Source of the DNA: Vasconcelosia minhoensis LEGE 07310
GTDB lineage: Bacteria; Cyanobacteriota; Cyanobacteriia; Phormidesmidales; Phormidesmidaceae
Direction of reading: 5' to 3'
Assembly (NCBI RefSeq): GCF_015207255.1
Contig: NZ_JADEXG010000030.1
Location: forward strand, 1 to 57,066
DNA length: 57,066 nucleotides
Shown here: in pieces, positions 15,579 through 23,411 of the stretch
Position numbering within the stretch: position 1 is the stretch's first letter
Layout of the letters: the number at the start of each line of letters is the position of its first letter
The notes under the pieces: model-generated
Seen by the model: the letters and a program-made list of their open reading frames with translations, nothing else
Databases searched by the model: none
Told to the model about the DNA's origin: nothing
Program-made: the position numbers and the translations under genes

Positions 15579-16709
15579 CTACAGCCTGGCCCAGGTCAGC
15601 TGCTTTTTGTCGGCGTCCCAGCGCCAGCGGAGGAACTGAGCGGGCTGATTAATCATCGCTTCCGATAGGCCAATGGCGGCTCGGGGAGCAGTCGTTGCAG
15701 TCGCAATTGCTTCTTCTACCTCGCATAGTCCCCATTGGGCCAAATTTTTCACCCCGTCTAAAAGGGGCCGAGTCGTCCCCGCCAGCGTGCCGTCGGGTAG
15801 CCGCGCCGTGCCGTCCTTCACTTCAATCTCACGGCTATCCCAGGCATAGACGCCATCCGGCAGCCCCAGGGGAGAGAGGGCGTCGCTAACCAAAAAAGCC
15901 TGCCGCTGCATTCGCAAAAATAGCTTGAGCATGGTCGGGCTAATATGCTGCCCATCGGCAATAAACCCACAGGACACCCCCGGCTGCGCCAGTGCCGTCC
16001 CCAGCAGCCCTGGCTCGCGATGATGCAGCCCCGGCATTGCATTAAAGGCATGGGTCACCATCGTTGCGCCCTGGTCAAACGCGATCGCGGCTTCCCCTGC
16101 CGTCGCCAGCGAATGGCCCAGGCTGACAATAATCCCCTGCTCCTTTAGCCAAGGAATTACCTGACCGGTTGGGTCGAGCTCGGGGGCCAGGGTAATCACC
16201 TTCACCAAATCGGCAAACTTCCCCAACAGCCCCCTGACATTATCCAACGTCAGCGCCTGCAAATACGCTGCCGGATGCGCCCCGCGCTTAGCCGGATTGA
16301 GAAACGGTCCTTCCAAATGCACTCCCCATACCTGCGCTCCGCCAGTAGCCTCAGCCTTATAACGTTTCAGCACCGCCAGACTCCGGTGAATATTCTCCAC
16401 CGAAGTCGTTACCAGCGTCGGCAGATAGCCATCAACCCCCTGCTGCCAAAGAAACTCCGAAATCTTCGCTAATGTCCCCAAATGCTCCAGCCGCAGATCC
16501 GGAAACGCCAGCCCCAAGCCCCCATTAATCTGCAAATCCACCCCGCCCAGCGAAAGCCAGTCTCCCCCCAGGTCAATTGTCTTGCCCGCAATCGCCGCCT
16601 CATCTCCCAAAGGCATCGGCTCAATCTTCTCCACCCGACCTCGCTCCACGCGCATCTGATAGAATCCAGACCGCCCCACCACCCGACCATTCACCCAAAC
16701 CTCACCCAC
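15579..16709 (-). CDS. nagA: N-acetylglucosamine-6-phosphate deacetylase
   Basis: A 376-residue amidohydrolase-superfamily enzyme removing acetate from GlcNAc-6-phosphate during amino-sugar recycling. The metal ligands and catalytic residue are in place: HLEGPFLNP (E133), SLGHS (H199), VTHAFNAM (H220), and VSDALSPLG with the catalytic Asp276. ADGQHISP fits the substrate-binding part. Length is normal for the family. It is 28 bp upstream-adjacent to the M20 gene on the same strand, so co-transcription is possible. No nagB is in the window. Confidence 0.93.
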   Translation of the reverse strand: MGEVWVNGRVVGRSGFYQMRVERGRVEKIEPMPLGDEAAIAGKTIDLGGDWLSLGGVDLQINGGLGLAFPDLRLEHLGTLAKISEFLWQQGVDGYLPTLVTTSVENIHRSLAVLKRYKAEATGGAQVWGVHLEGPFLNPAKRGAHPAAYLQALTLDNVRGLLGKFADLVKVITLAPELDPTGQVIPWLKEQGIIVSLGHSLATAGEAAIAFDQGATMVTHAFNAMPGLHHREPGLLGTALAQPGVSCGFIADGQHISPTMLKLFLRMQRQAFLVSDALSPLGLPDGVYAWDSREIEVKDGTARLPDGTLAGTTRPLLDGVKNLAQWGLCEVEEAIATATTAPRAAIGLSEAMINQPAQFLRWRWDADKKQLTWARL

Positions 16710-16760
16710 GCCCCAATCCCCTCACCCAAACCATTCCTAAAATAAATCATCCCCTGGCGC

Positions 16761-16779
16761 GGGCATGGTTACCATGCCC
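16761..16779. repeat. Short palindromic hairpin, interspersed repeat
   Basis: GGGCATGGT and ACCATGCCC form a perfect 9-bp stem around one base. Together with the CCCCTACCC flank this belongs to the same family as 2026-2044 (GGGCA.GG ... TGCCCCTAC). It lies in the nagA/purE divergent gap, just before the purE start. Confidence 0.55.
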
Positions 16780-16802
16780 CTACCCATTACCCCATCACCC
16801 CT

Positions 16803-17327
16803 ATGCCTCCCGAAATTAGCATCATCATGGGCAGCGACTCAGACCTCCCCACCATGGCCGCCGCGATCGCGGTTTGTGAAGAATTCGCGATCGCCCCTGA
16901 GGTCGCCATTATCTCAGCCCATCGCACCCCAGCGCGGATGGTCGCGTACGCTGAAAACGCCGTGGAGCGCGGCATCAAGGTCATCATTGCGGGAGCGGGC
17001 GGCGCGGCGCATCTGCCGGGTATGGTGGCAGCAATCACACCGCTGCCAGTAATTGGCGTGCCGGTCAAGACCAGTACGCTCCAGGGCGTCGATTCGCTCT
17101 ACTCGATTGTGCAAATGCCGGGCGGCATTCCGGTTGCGACGGTGGCCATCGGCAATGCTAAAAATGCCGGGCTGCTGGCCGTGCAGATTTTGGCTAGCCA
17201 GCGCCCGGAGCTGCTAGAGCAGGTCAAAGCCTACCGCCAGCGCTTAAAAGCAGCCGTCATTGAAAAACAGGCCCGCTTAGACGCGATCGGTGTCCAGCAA
17301 TATCTCAAGGAAAGAACGGATGCCTGA
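16803..17327 (+). CDS. purE: N5-carboxyaminoimidazole ribonucleotide mutase
   Basis: A 174-residue enzyme of purine biosynthesis that converts N5-CAIR to CAIR. The class-I PurE motifs are all present: [10 protein letters not shown] near residue 9-18, [10 protein letters not shown] with the catalytic His (about 41-50), [13 protein letters not shown] (about 62-74), and the [20 protein letters not shown] segment. Length is typical. It is divergent from nagA and not linked to purK here. Confidence 0.96.
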   Translation: MPPEISIIMGSDSDLPTMAAAIAVCEEFAIAPEVAIISAHRTPARMVAYAENAVERGIKVIIAGAGGAAHLPGMVAAITPLPVIGVPVKTSTLQGVDSLYSIVQMPGGIPVATVAIGNAKNAGLLAVQILASQRPELLEQVKAYRQRLKAAVIEKQARLDAIGVQQYLKERTDA

Positions 17328-17792
17328 AGCTTGTTTTTCAGATATATCCGTGCTGCGTGCGTCAAAAAAGTAACAAAATGAAAAGCTAGGGAGCGGTCGG
17401 AGGCTTAGTCACGGCCTAAACTTTAAAGTTTCTTTAAATTTTTGCGCCGATCGGCTTTGAAAAATCGCCAGACCATCCTCTTCGCGAAAAAATGTATCAT
17501 TCTATACAGAACGACTTGCCTCAAATTGGTGGAATCAGTCAGATACACCATCTGGGAAACTGTCTAGGAGCGGCTTGTAGCGACTTTTCTTGATAAGTAA
17601 AGCCTGATGATAGTTGCTCAACCCGCAGGTCAAGGGTGCTTTAGTCACCTGACGAGCTTCGGAGTCCAAAGTTTCGGAGTGCCCTTCGAGCTTTATCTCC
17701 TAGAAGTGGTTGAGCCGAACCTATCGCTTAAGCTCAGCCTCCCCTATGGCAGTGGCTAATTGCTGTCTGATTGCGTTAGGAACGTCTGTCGA
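17328..17792 (+). promoter_or_regulatory. Long leader region of amt
   Basis: A 465-bp gap without a convincing gene. It holds the NtcA promoter (17494-17535), which would give a 5' untranslated leader of about 250 nt. The leader contains short inverted segments but I could not match it to the cyanobacterial glutamine riboswitch or another known RNA. Confidence 0.4.
17494..17535 (+). promoter_or_regulatory. Class-II NtcA-activated promoter of amt
   Basis: The NtcA consensus GTA-N8-TAC is perfect at 17494-17507 (GTATCATTCTATAC). A -10-like hexamer TGGAAT follows at 17530-17535, exactly 22 bp after the box, the spacing known for promoters where NtcA replaces the -35 element. The gene downstream is an ammonium transporter, a classic NtcA target. 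Confidence 0.72.
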
Positions 17793-19265
17793 ATGACTAA
17801 TTTAACTTTGAGAAAAAAGGCCAGAGCGAGGCGGCGAAACCCGTCTGTCTGGTCTTCCTATGCCCCGCCTTTTGCTGAAATGGCGGAGCGCTTTTTTGGC
17901 CGCCTGCTGGGTCGCTCGCTCTCCTGGGCCTGGCTGTTTTGTGTGCCTGTGGCCATCACCATCGTGGTGGGCTGGGGCCTGGCTGCCAACGCTCAAGAAG
18001 AAGCACTGTCCCCCGATAGTGTGCAGGCGGTGCTAGACAACATTTGGATCTTGGTTGCGGCCATACTCGTCATCTTCATGAATGCCGGTTTCGGCATGCT
18101 GGAGACCGGCTTTTGTCGGCAGAAAAATGCCGTCAACATCTTAGCCAAAAACCTAATCGTTTTTGGCCTAGCGACGCTTTCTTTTTGGGTACTGGGCTTC
18201 TCTGCCATGTTTGGCTCAGGGAGCTACCTGTTTGGCCTGGGGGGGTACTTCCTCGGCGGTGACGCGGCAACCTACGGGTTGGATGGCGGCACGCTGACGA
18301 TTCCCGTCTTTTTCCTCTTCCAAGCGGCTTTTGCCGGTACGGCGGCGACGATTGTGTCGGGTGCGGTCGCCGAGCGGATCAAGTTTTCCAGCTTTATTAT
18401 CTTCAGCGTATTGCTGACCGCGATCGCCTACCCAATTTCGGGTCACTGGGTCTGGTCGGGTGCCGCCTGGCTGACCGATCGCGGTTTCTCTGACTTTGCC
18501 GGGTCTACCGTTGTCCACTCGGTTGGTGGCTGGGCTGCCCTGATGGGTGCCGTCTTCCTCGGCCCCCGGATTGGTAAGTACCAGGATGGACGAGTAAATG
18601 CGATCCCGGGTCACAATATGAGCATTGCGACCCTGGGCTGTCTCATCCTCTGGATTGGCTGGTTTGGCTTCAACCCCGGTTCTGAGCTGGCAGCGAGTAC
18701 AGCCGTTCCCTTTATTGCGGTAACAACCAACTTAGCTGCGGCGGCTGGTGGCGTTGCGGCGACCTTTACGGCCTGGGCGCTAAGCGGCAAGCCCGACCTG
18801 TCTATGATAATCAACGGCATTTTGGCTGGCCTGGTGGGCATTACCGCTGGCTGTGCCGGCGTGAACTACTGGGGTGCGGTGATTATTGGCCTGGTGGCCG
18901 GTATTATCGTCGTCTTCTCTGTCGGCTTCTTTGATAGCATCAAGATCGACGACCCGGTCGGAGCGATTTCAGTTCACCTAATCTGTGGTATTTGGGGAAC
19001 GCTAGCGGTCGGTCTGTTTAACGTAGAAAGCGGCCTGTTCTTTGGCTTTGGGATTGGTCAGCTGCTGTCTCAGATTTTGGGGATTGTGGTGATTGGTCTA
19101 TTTACCGTCGTTGCCAGCTCTATTTTCTGGCTGATTCTGAAGTCCACCGTTGGCCTGCGGGTGGCGGCTGAAGAAGAGCTTAAAGGTCTGGATATTGGTG
19201 AACATGGGATGGAAGCCTACAGCGGTTTCCTGAAGGACACCAGCGACATGAGCGGCGTCATCTAG
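17793..19265 (+). CDS. amt: Ammonium transporter, Amt family
   Basis: A 490-residue integral membrane channel for ammonium/methylammonium, used when nitrogen is scarce. It shows 11 hydrophobic helices after an N-terminal signal-like segment (about 45-67). The twin pore histidines are seen in [10 protein letters not shown] and in [11 protein letters not shown]. Other Amt signatures are [19 protein letters not shown] and [18 protein letters not shown] prefer ATG 17793 (AGGA 17 bp upstream is weak) over TTG 17760 with 11 more residues; Met 17880 would also keep the signal. A perfect NtcA box lies about 290 bp upstream. Confidence 0.95.
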   Translation: MTNLTLRKKARARRRNPSVWSSYAPPFAEMAERFFGRLLGRSLSWAWLFCVPVAITIVVGWGLAANAQEEALSPDSVQAVLDNIWILVAAILVIFMNAGFGMLETGFCRQKNAVNILAKNLIVFGLATLSFWVLGFSAMFGSGSYLFGLGGYFLGGDAATYGLDGGTLTIPVFFLFQAAFAGTAATIVSGAVAERIKFSSFIIFSVLLTAIAYPISGHWVWSGAAWLTDRGFSDFAGSTVVHSVGGWAALMGAVFLGPRIGKYQDGRVNAIPGHNMSIATLGCLILWIGWFGFNPGSELAASTAVPFIAVTTNLAAAAGGVAATFTAWALSGKPDLSMIINGILAGLVGITAGCAGVNYWGAVIIGLVAGIIVVFSVGFFDSIKIDDPVGAISVHLICGIWGTLAVGLFNVESGLFFGFGIGQLLSQILGIVVIGLFTVVASSIFWLILKSTVGLRVAAEEELKGLDIGEHGMEAYSGFLKDTSDMSGVI

Positions 19266-19316
19266 AACGATTGGAACGGGTAACCCCTCCGTCAATCAGC
19301 TGTTTACACTTCACCC

Positions 19317-19348
19317 AAGGTCCGTTCCAGAATTCTGGAGCGGACCTT
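19317..19348 (+). terminator. Strong hairpin after amt
   Basis: AAGGTCCG-TTCCAGAATTCTGGA-G-CGGACCTT folds into a nearly perfect stem of 16 bp with one G-T-like mismatch, ~50 bp after the amt stop. A modest CATTTTGGG follows, so it may be a rho-independent terminator with a short T-run. Confidence 0.6.
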
Positions 19349-19433
19349 CATTTTGGGTTCACTGACATGGCTTTCCTGCTGCAACGGTAAGATTCAAATG
19401 GCGCATTCTTAGGGTTCTGATGCGTTTCAAGCT

Positions 19434-19694
19434 TTGGCTACGATCTCCTTATACTGGGCGTCGATGGGCGCTGTAGCGGTAATGCGCGCGATCTCGCTTC
19501 ACGATATCCAGCCCGACGCCGCGATTCTAGAAAGCCCGTTCGATCGATTGCTCAGTACGGTCTGCCACCGCTTTGAAGCTATGGGCATTCCGTCCTTTCC
19601 GGGAGCTGAACTCATCGTCAGCAGTAGTCAGGGCAGTGAGCCCCATATAGCAGCTCCCCAGCGACCTAAAGGCCGCTGGGGAGCAAATGAATAG
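19434..19694 (+). pseudogene. Alpha/beta-hydrolase fragment (degenerate)
   Basis: The frame contains YWASMGAVAVMRAI and IQPDAAILESPFDRLLSTVC, which match the nucleophile elbow and following strand of serine alpha/beta hydrolases of the cyanobacterial YjfP/dipeptidyl-like type (normally G-x-S-M-G-A). Here the Gly before Ser is altered, and there is neither an N-terminal half nor the final Asp/His part. I take it as a decaying remnant. The 3' part overlaps a perfect hairpin at 19653-19684. Confidence 0.6.
19653..19684 (-). terminator. Perfect hairpin downstream of gifA
   Basis: GCTCCCCAGCG and CGCTGGGGAGC form an 11-bp perfect stem with a 10-nt loop, about 70 bp beyond the gifA stop on its strand. 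No T-run follows in either direction, so a termination role is only a guess. Confidence 0.35.
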
Positions 19695-19754
19695 AATGCG
19701 GAGGCCGGTTCGCCTTGATGAGCGAGCGACCACTCCCTTCGCTAGCTGAAGCGG

Positions 19755-19955
19755 TTAGCTAAAGGTAGAGCCACTGCGGGTATAGGACTGCTGAGCCGCA
19801 AAGCTAGGCTTGCCTTGAATATGTAGGCCCTGACCCAGCTCTTCAGAAGTCAGGCCGACCTCAGCGCCAGAGCGAGCGAGTAGAGACTGCTGACGATGCT
19901 TAACCTGGTGATGATGACGCATCATAAGGGCACGGGCTTGATCTTGAACAGACAT
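19755..19955 (-). CDS. gifA: Glutamine synthetase inactivating factor IF7
   Basis: A 66-residue, very basic protein matching IF7, which binds and switches off cyanobacterial glutamine synthetase type I when ammonium is plentiful. The N-terminus SVQDQARALMMRHHHQVKHR and the following QQSLLAR agree with the family. The arginines known to be needed for binding the enzyme fall exactly at positions 8, 21 and 28 when the protein starts at 19955. The longer frame from 20012 is unlikely. An NtcA box overlaps the promoter at 20056-20069, consistent with repression under nitrogen limitation, and amt lies just upstream in the window. Confidence 0.88.
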   Translation of the reverse strand: MSVQDQARALMMRHHHQVKHRQQSLLARSGAEVGLTSEELGQGLHIQGKPSFAAQQSYTRSGSTFS

Positions 19956-20038
19956 GGTAAAACCTCTTGAGGAAAAAGAATGCAAACTGTAAGGAATTGG
20001 AAGCGAAGACAAACACTCTTCGAACAGCTTCTTAATTC

Positions 20039-20069
20039 ATTATAGACAAAATTCTGTAACAATAGCTAC
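20039..20069 (-). promoter_or_regulatory. gifA promoter with overlapping NtcA repressor site
   Basis: On the minus strand GTAGCTATTGTTAC (20056-20069) is a perfect GTA-N8-TAC NtcA box inside a longer palindrome (TTCTGTA...TACAGAA). A consensus -10 TATAAT is at 20039-20044, only 11 bp after the box. The box therefore covers the -35 region, as expected for NtcA acting as a repressor, which is what is known for gif genes. The ATG is 84 bp further on. Confidence 0.7.
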
Positions 20070-20177
20070 AGAATACAAAACTTAATATTTAATTTGCCAT
20101 ATTTTGCCGAGAAAGTTGCAGCATAGCTTCACAGCTGTCTTCAGGCCAGCGGTCAGCGCTACCAGTATGATGGTCGC

Positions 20178-20432
20178 ATGTCAGATATCACCATTCATCT
20201 CAAGCTGTTTGCCGCCTATCAAGAGGCCGTCGGTGCCGCCGAGCAAACTCTGGTTTTGCCATTTGGGACGACCGTTGCTGCCGTTTGCGATCGCTTAATT
20301 AGTGAGCATCCCGAGCTGGCCCGATGGCGTGACCTGACGCGATTTGGAGTAAATCTTCAGTTTGTAGAGCCCGATACGGTGCTGGCGGAGGGGGATGAGG
20401 TGGTACTGATTCCGCCGGTGAGTGGGGGGTAG
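20178..20432 (+). CDS. moaD: Molybdopterin synthase sulfur-carrier subunit (MoaD-like)
   Basis: An 84-residue ubiquitin-fold protein. It has the beta-grasp pattern (TIHLKLFAAYQEAVGA, LRFG-like turn RFGVNLQFV) and ends EVVLIPPVSGG; the C-terminal Gly-Gly is where thiocarboxylate forms to donate sulfur in molybdenum cofactor synthesis. A ThiS/MoaD-type carrier for another pathway cannot be ruled out since no moaE is beside it. It ends just before a 7-bp tandem repeat. Confidence 0.85.
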   Translation: MSDITIHLKLFAAYQEAVGAAEQTLVLPFGTTVAAVCDRLISEHPELARWRDLTRFGVNLQFVEPDTVLAEGDEVVLIPPVSGG

Positions 20433-20443
20433 ATGGGTGGAGG

Positions 20444-20464
20444 GTAGTGGGTAGTGGGTAGTGG
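20444..20464. repeat. Three exact tandem copies of GTAGTGG
   Basis: The 7-mer is repeated head to tail inside a G-rich tract (20423-20475) directly after moaD. Similar sequence on the opposite strand is present near 2050-2080 (CCACTACCCACT). Confidence 0.7.
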
Positions 20465-20489
20465 AGGGAAAAGGAAAGAGGGAAGCGTG

Positions 20490-21239
20490 TTAAGGGGTTG
20501 GGTCGCAGGTGGTACCGGTGTAGTTGAGTTCGACTTCAAAGGACAGAGCTTTGCGGGTTCCTGCGGCTGCGGCTTCGTCAAAGGTTTTAGCTTTAACTGC
20601 ATTGACAATCCAGGTGTCGAGGTCGCTGTAGCCTGTATTTTTGATGATTTGTGGCTCATCCGAGACAGTCCCATCGGCTTCGGCCAATACACCAATCGAA
20701 GCGTTGCCCGGGGCGGGGTTCCGGCAGTTTGGCTGAATGGGGTAGTCAACGACCATGCGGTCACTGATGAATTCGGGGGATAGGCCATGCTGAGCGCGCA
20801 TATTAGTATGCCAGGCCGTAAAAGCATTTAAGGCTTCACCGTCAGTAGTTCCAGTTGCACTGAAGGTTGCTGGGCCGCTGGTTGCGGGCGCAGGAGCTGA
20901 GCTGACTGGATGGAGTTCAGCTGGGCTAGCTTCGGCCGGTTCGGGCTCAGGGGCAGGTATAGGTTGCTGATTGGGTATTGGAGCTGGGACGGGAGCAGGC
21001 TGGGGCGGCTGGGGCCGAGGACGGGGAGCAGGCGGTGGAGCGGGTGGCTCTGAAGCAGCTGGGTTGGGGAGTCGGGTCACCGCGATCGCGGCTGGCGGTG
21101 GTTCTAAAATTATTTCTGGCTCGACGGGCGATTCTCGCAGCGGCAGCCAGAGGATAATGCCATGAAGTCCTAAGGACAGCAGCGCCCACCCGTAGAATGG
21201 TCGGCTCAGCAGCAGCTGTTGGCTAGGCGGACGAGGCAT
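20490..21239 (-). CDS. TonB-like energy-transducer family protein
   Basis: A 249-residue protein with one N-terminal transmembrane helix (about 15-34, FYGWALLSLGLHGIILWLPL), a long proline-rich linker (about 60-110, e.g. PAPPPAPRPRPQPPQPAPVP) and a C-terminal TonB-like domain (IGVLAEADGTVSDEPQIIKN, then DLDTWIVNAVKA). This layout fits proteins that span the periplasm to energise outer-membrane receptors. No exbB/exbD is seen nearby. I chose Met 21239 since the ORF upstream to 21338 lacks hydrophobic or conserved sequence. Two Cys in the C-terminal domain could pair. Confidence 0.75.
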   Translation of the reverse strand: MPRPPSQQLLLSRPFYGWALLSLGLHGIILWLPLRESPVEPEIILEPPPAAIAVTRLPNPAASEPPAPPPAPRPRPQPPQPAPVPAPIPNQQPIPAPEPEPAEASPAELHPVSSAPAPATSGPATFSATGTTDGEALNAFTAWHTNMRAQHGLSPEFISDRMVVDYPIQPNCRNPAPGNASIGVLAEADGTVSDEPQIIKNTGYSDLDTWIVNAVKAKTFDEAAAAGTRKALSFEVELNYTGTTCDPTP

Positions 21240-21459
21240 ATCTGACGCGGTTGGAACCCCATGTAGTGATCGAAAGCAGCCGGTCGGGCCACTGCTTAGG
21301 TAGAGTAGCGTGGGTACTTGAGCATTCCAGGCAACCATGTTAACAACTTTATAAGTCTCTGCTCTGAAGCCGTAAAGTTGGATAGGCGACTTAAGCCTGT
21401 CTCCAGCCGGGTTGAGCAGGGCGAAAGCGGCTGACCGAGCCTCTTGGGGGTGCTACCGC

Positions 21460-23298
21460 ATGATGTCTCGAACTAAGACTGCCGTACTCATCTTTCTCGG
21501 AATCTTGCTTTGGCTGGCGGCGGCCGCTTTACTGAGGCTTTCGCCCCCTCAGGAGGCCGCTTTGGAGCGCATGATGCCCGTTGATGACGCGATCGCAATT
21601 TCTACCCCCATGCTGACCGACCCCTTCCTGCAGCGGCCGACCGAAACCTCAGTCAATGTCGTCTGGTTTACTGAATTTCAGGGCGCTGGTCACAGCGTGC
21701 GCTATGGGGCCGACCTGGAGGAAAGCGCGATCGCGGTCACGACCCAGCTCAGCCGCCTGCGCGAAGACGCTGACTCTCAGGTGGCGGGCAAAACCTATAG
21801 CCAGCTGACGCCGCGCTCGGTCTGGCGGCATGAGGCTATCATCGGCGGTCTAATTCCCGGACAGCGGCTGCCCTACCGCGTCTTCAGCCAGCGTGAAGAC
21901 GGTCAGCTGTTACAGAGCCGCAGCTTTAGCCTGGCCCCGCTACCGCCGTCTGACCAGCCGCTGAAAATTTTGCTGACCTCCGACCACCAGCTGATGCCGC
22001 TGACGCCCGCCAATCTGCAAAAGGTACAGGAAACGGTGGGCCAGGTGGACGCGGTTTTCCTGGCTGGAGACCTGGTGAATATTCCCGACCGAGGGTCTGA
22101 ATGGTTTGACCACGCCAAGGGCCATGCGTTCTTTCCCAGTCTCCAGGGCCGGGCGCATTTTGCCTTGGAGAAAAACGGTCAGGAAACGGTCTATATCGGC
22201 GGTGAACTGATTCAGCACGCGCCGCTGTTGACGGGCCTCGGCAACCATGAGGTAATGGGTCGCTATTCTGACACCGACAAGCTCAAGCGGCAGTTTGGCG
22301 ATGCGGTTCCCCGGGCGGTGGCCCAGCAGCTTTTCGACTCAGATAAAGCGAACGCCGATGGCGGGGCCGCTAGCCGGGCTGAGTGGGTGAAAAATCACTC
22401 CTTCAATACCGACACCTACGAAGAGATTTTTTCCCTCCCGACGGCGGCGCTCCCCGATGGCGGTAAAACTCAGCAGTACTACGCCACGACCTTCGGGAAC
22501 ATTCGGCTGATTTCGCTCTATGTCACCCAGATCTGGCGACCGCCAGGGCTCGGTCCGGATGTCAAAGGCCGCTACCGCGAGCGCCAGTCAGACCTGGAGC
22601 AGCCCGAGTCCTGGGGCTATGGCCAGCATATTTTTGAAAGCATCGCCGCGGGCAGCTCCCAGTACCAGTGGCTACAGCAGGAGCTGGCCAGTGAGGCGTT
22701 TCAATCTGCGCCTTACAAAATTGTGATGCTGCACCATCCACCCCATTCCCTTGGCGATAATATTGTGCCCGCCTTTACTCATCCCGTGCCGGTAACCCAG
22801 CGGCACCCAGACGGCAGCCTGCAGAGCCTGCGCTACGAGTATCCCAAGTCGCAAGACCTGATTATTCGTGACCTCGTACCGCTGCTAGAGAAGGCTGGCG
22901 TGCAGCTGGTTTACTACGGCCACTCTCATCTGTGGAATCGCTTTGTCAGCGATCGCGGGGTCCATTTTCTCGAATCTTCCAATGTCGGCAATACCTACGG
23001 TGCTCACCTGCAGGATAAGCCACGACAGGTTCCCCCCCAGCAGCCCGTCGATGGCCTAGGAAAATTTCAGGAAAAGTATGTTGCCGCTGGCGACCCCAAT
23101 GGCTTAGAGCCGGTTGTGCCGACCCTAGCTCCTTTACAGGATGAACAGGGCAGCCCACTGCCCTATATCGCCAGCAACGACATCACCTGTTTTAGCCTCT
23201 TTGACACGGCGACGGGAACCGTCAGCAGCTACTACTTTGACGCCCGACAGCCTGAGTCAGCCGTCGTTGAGTTTGATCGGTTTTTGCTGAAGGGTTAG
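21460..23298 (+). CDS. Secreted or membrane-anchored metallophosphoesterase
   Basis: A 612-residue calcineurin-like phosphoesterase. A signal anchor (about 8-28: VLIFLGILLWLAAAALLRL) is followed by a fibronectin-like/purple-acid-phosphatase N-domain (TETSVNVVWFTEF, WRHEAIIGGLIPGQRLPYRV). The metal-binding motifs follow: LTSDHQL, VFLAGDLVNI, LTGLGNHEVMG, VMLHHPPHS and YYGHSHLWNRF. It may release phosphate from organic esters outside the cytoplasm. ATG 21460 was preferred to TTG 21412. No clear Pho box precedes it. Confidence 0.87.
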   Translation: MMSRTKTAVLIFLGILLWLAAAALLRLSPPQEAALERMMPVDDAIAISTPMLTDPFLQRPTETSVNVVWFTEFQGAGHSVRYGADLEESAIAVTTQLSRLREDADSQVAGKTYSQLTPRSVWRHEAIIGGLIPGQRLPYRVFSQREDGQLLQSRSFSLAPLPPSDQPLKILLTSDHQLMPLTPANLQKVQETVGQVDAVFLAGDLVNIPDRGSEWFDHAKGHAFFPSLQGRAHFALEKNGQETVYIGGELIQHAPLLTGLGNHEVMGRYSDTDKLKRQFGDAVPRAVAQQLFDSDKANADGGAASRAEWVKNHSFNTDTYEEIFSLPTAALPDGGKTQQYYATTFGNIRLISLYVTQIWRPPGLGPDVKGRYRERQSDLEQPESWGYGQHIFESIAAGSSQYQWLQQELASEAFQSAPYKIVMLHHPPHSLGDNIVPAFTHPVPVTQRHPDGSLQSLRYEYPKSQDLIIRDLVPLLEKAGVQLVYYGHSHLWNRFVSDRGVHFLESSNVGNTYGAHLQDKPRQVPPQQPVDGLGKFQEKYVAAGDPNGLEPVVPTLAPLQDEQGSPLPYIASNDITCFSLFDTATGTVSSYYFDARQPESAVVEFDRFLLKG

Positions 23299-23411
23299 GT
23301 CAATCCTTTGTATGAATTTTTAATGGAAAAAGACTGCCAGGGCGGATGTGCCGTACTAGCAGTGATAAAAAGCTATAAAGGAAAGACTGAAAGGTCAGCT
23401 TTGATCTTTCA

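Noticed and set aside
17560-17792. Glutamine riboswitch in the amt leader
   Set aside because: The expected conserved core with GGAAGUAGG is not present; only generic short inverted segments are seen.
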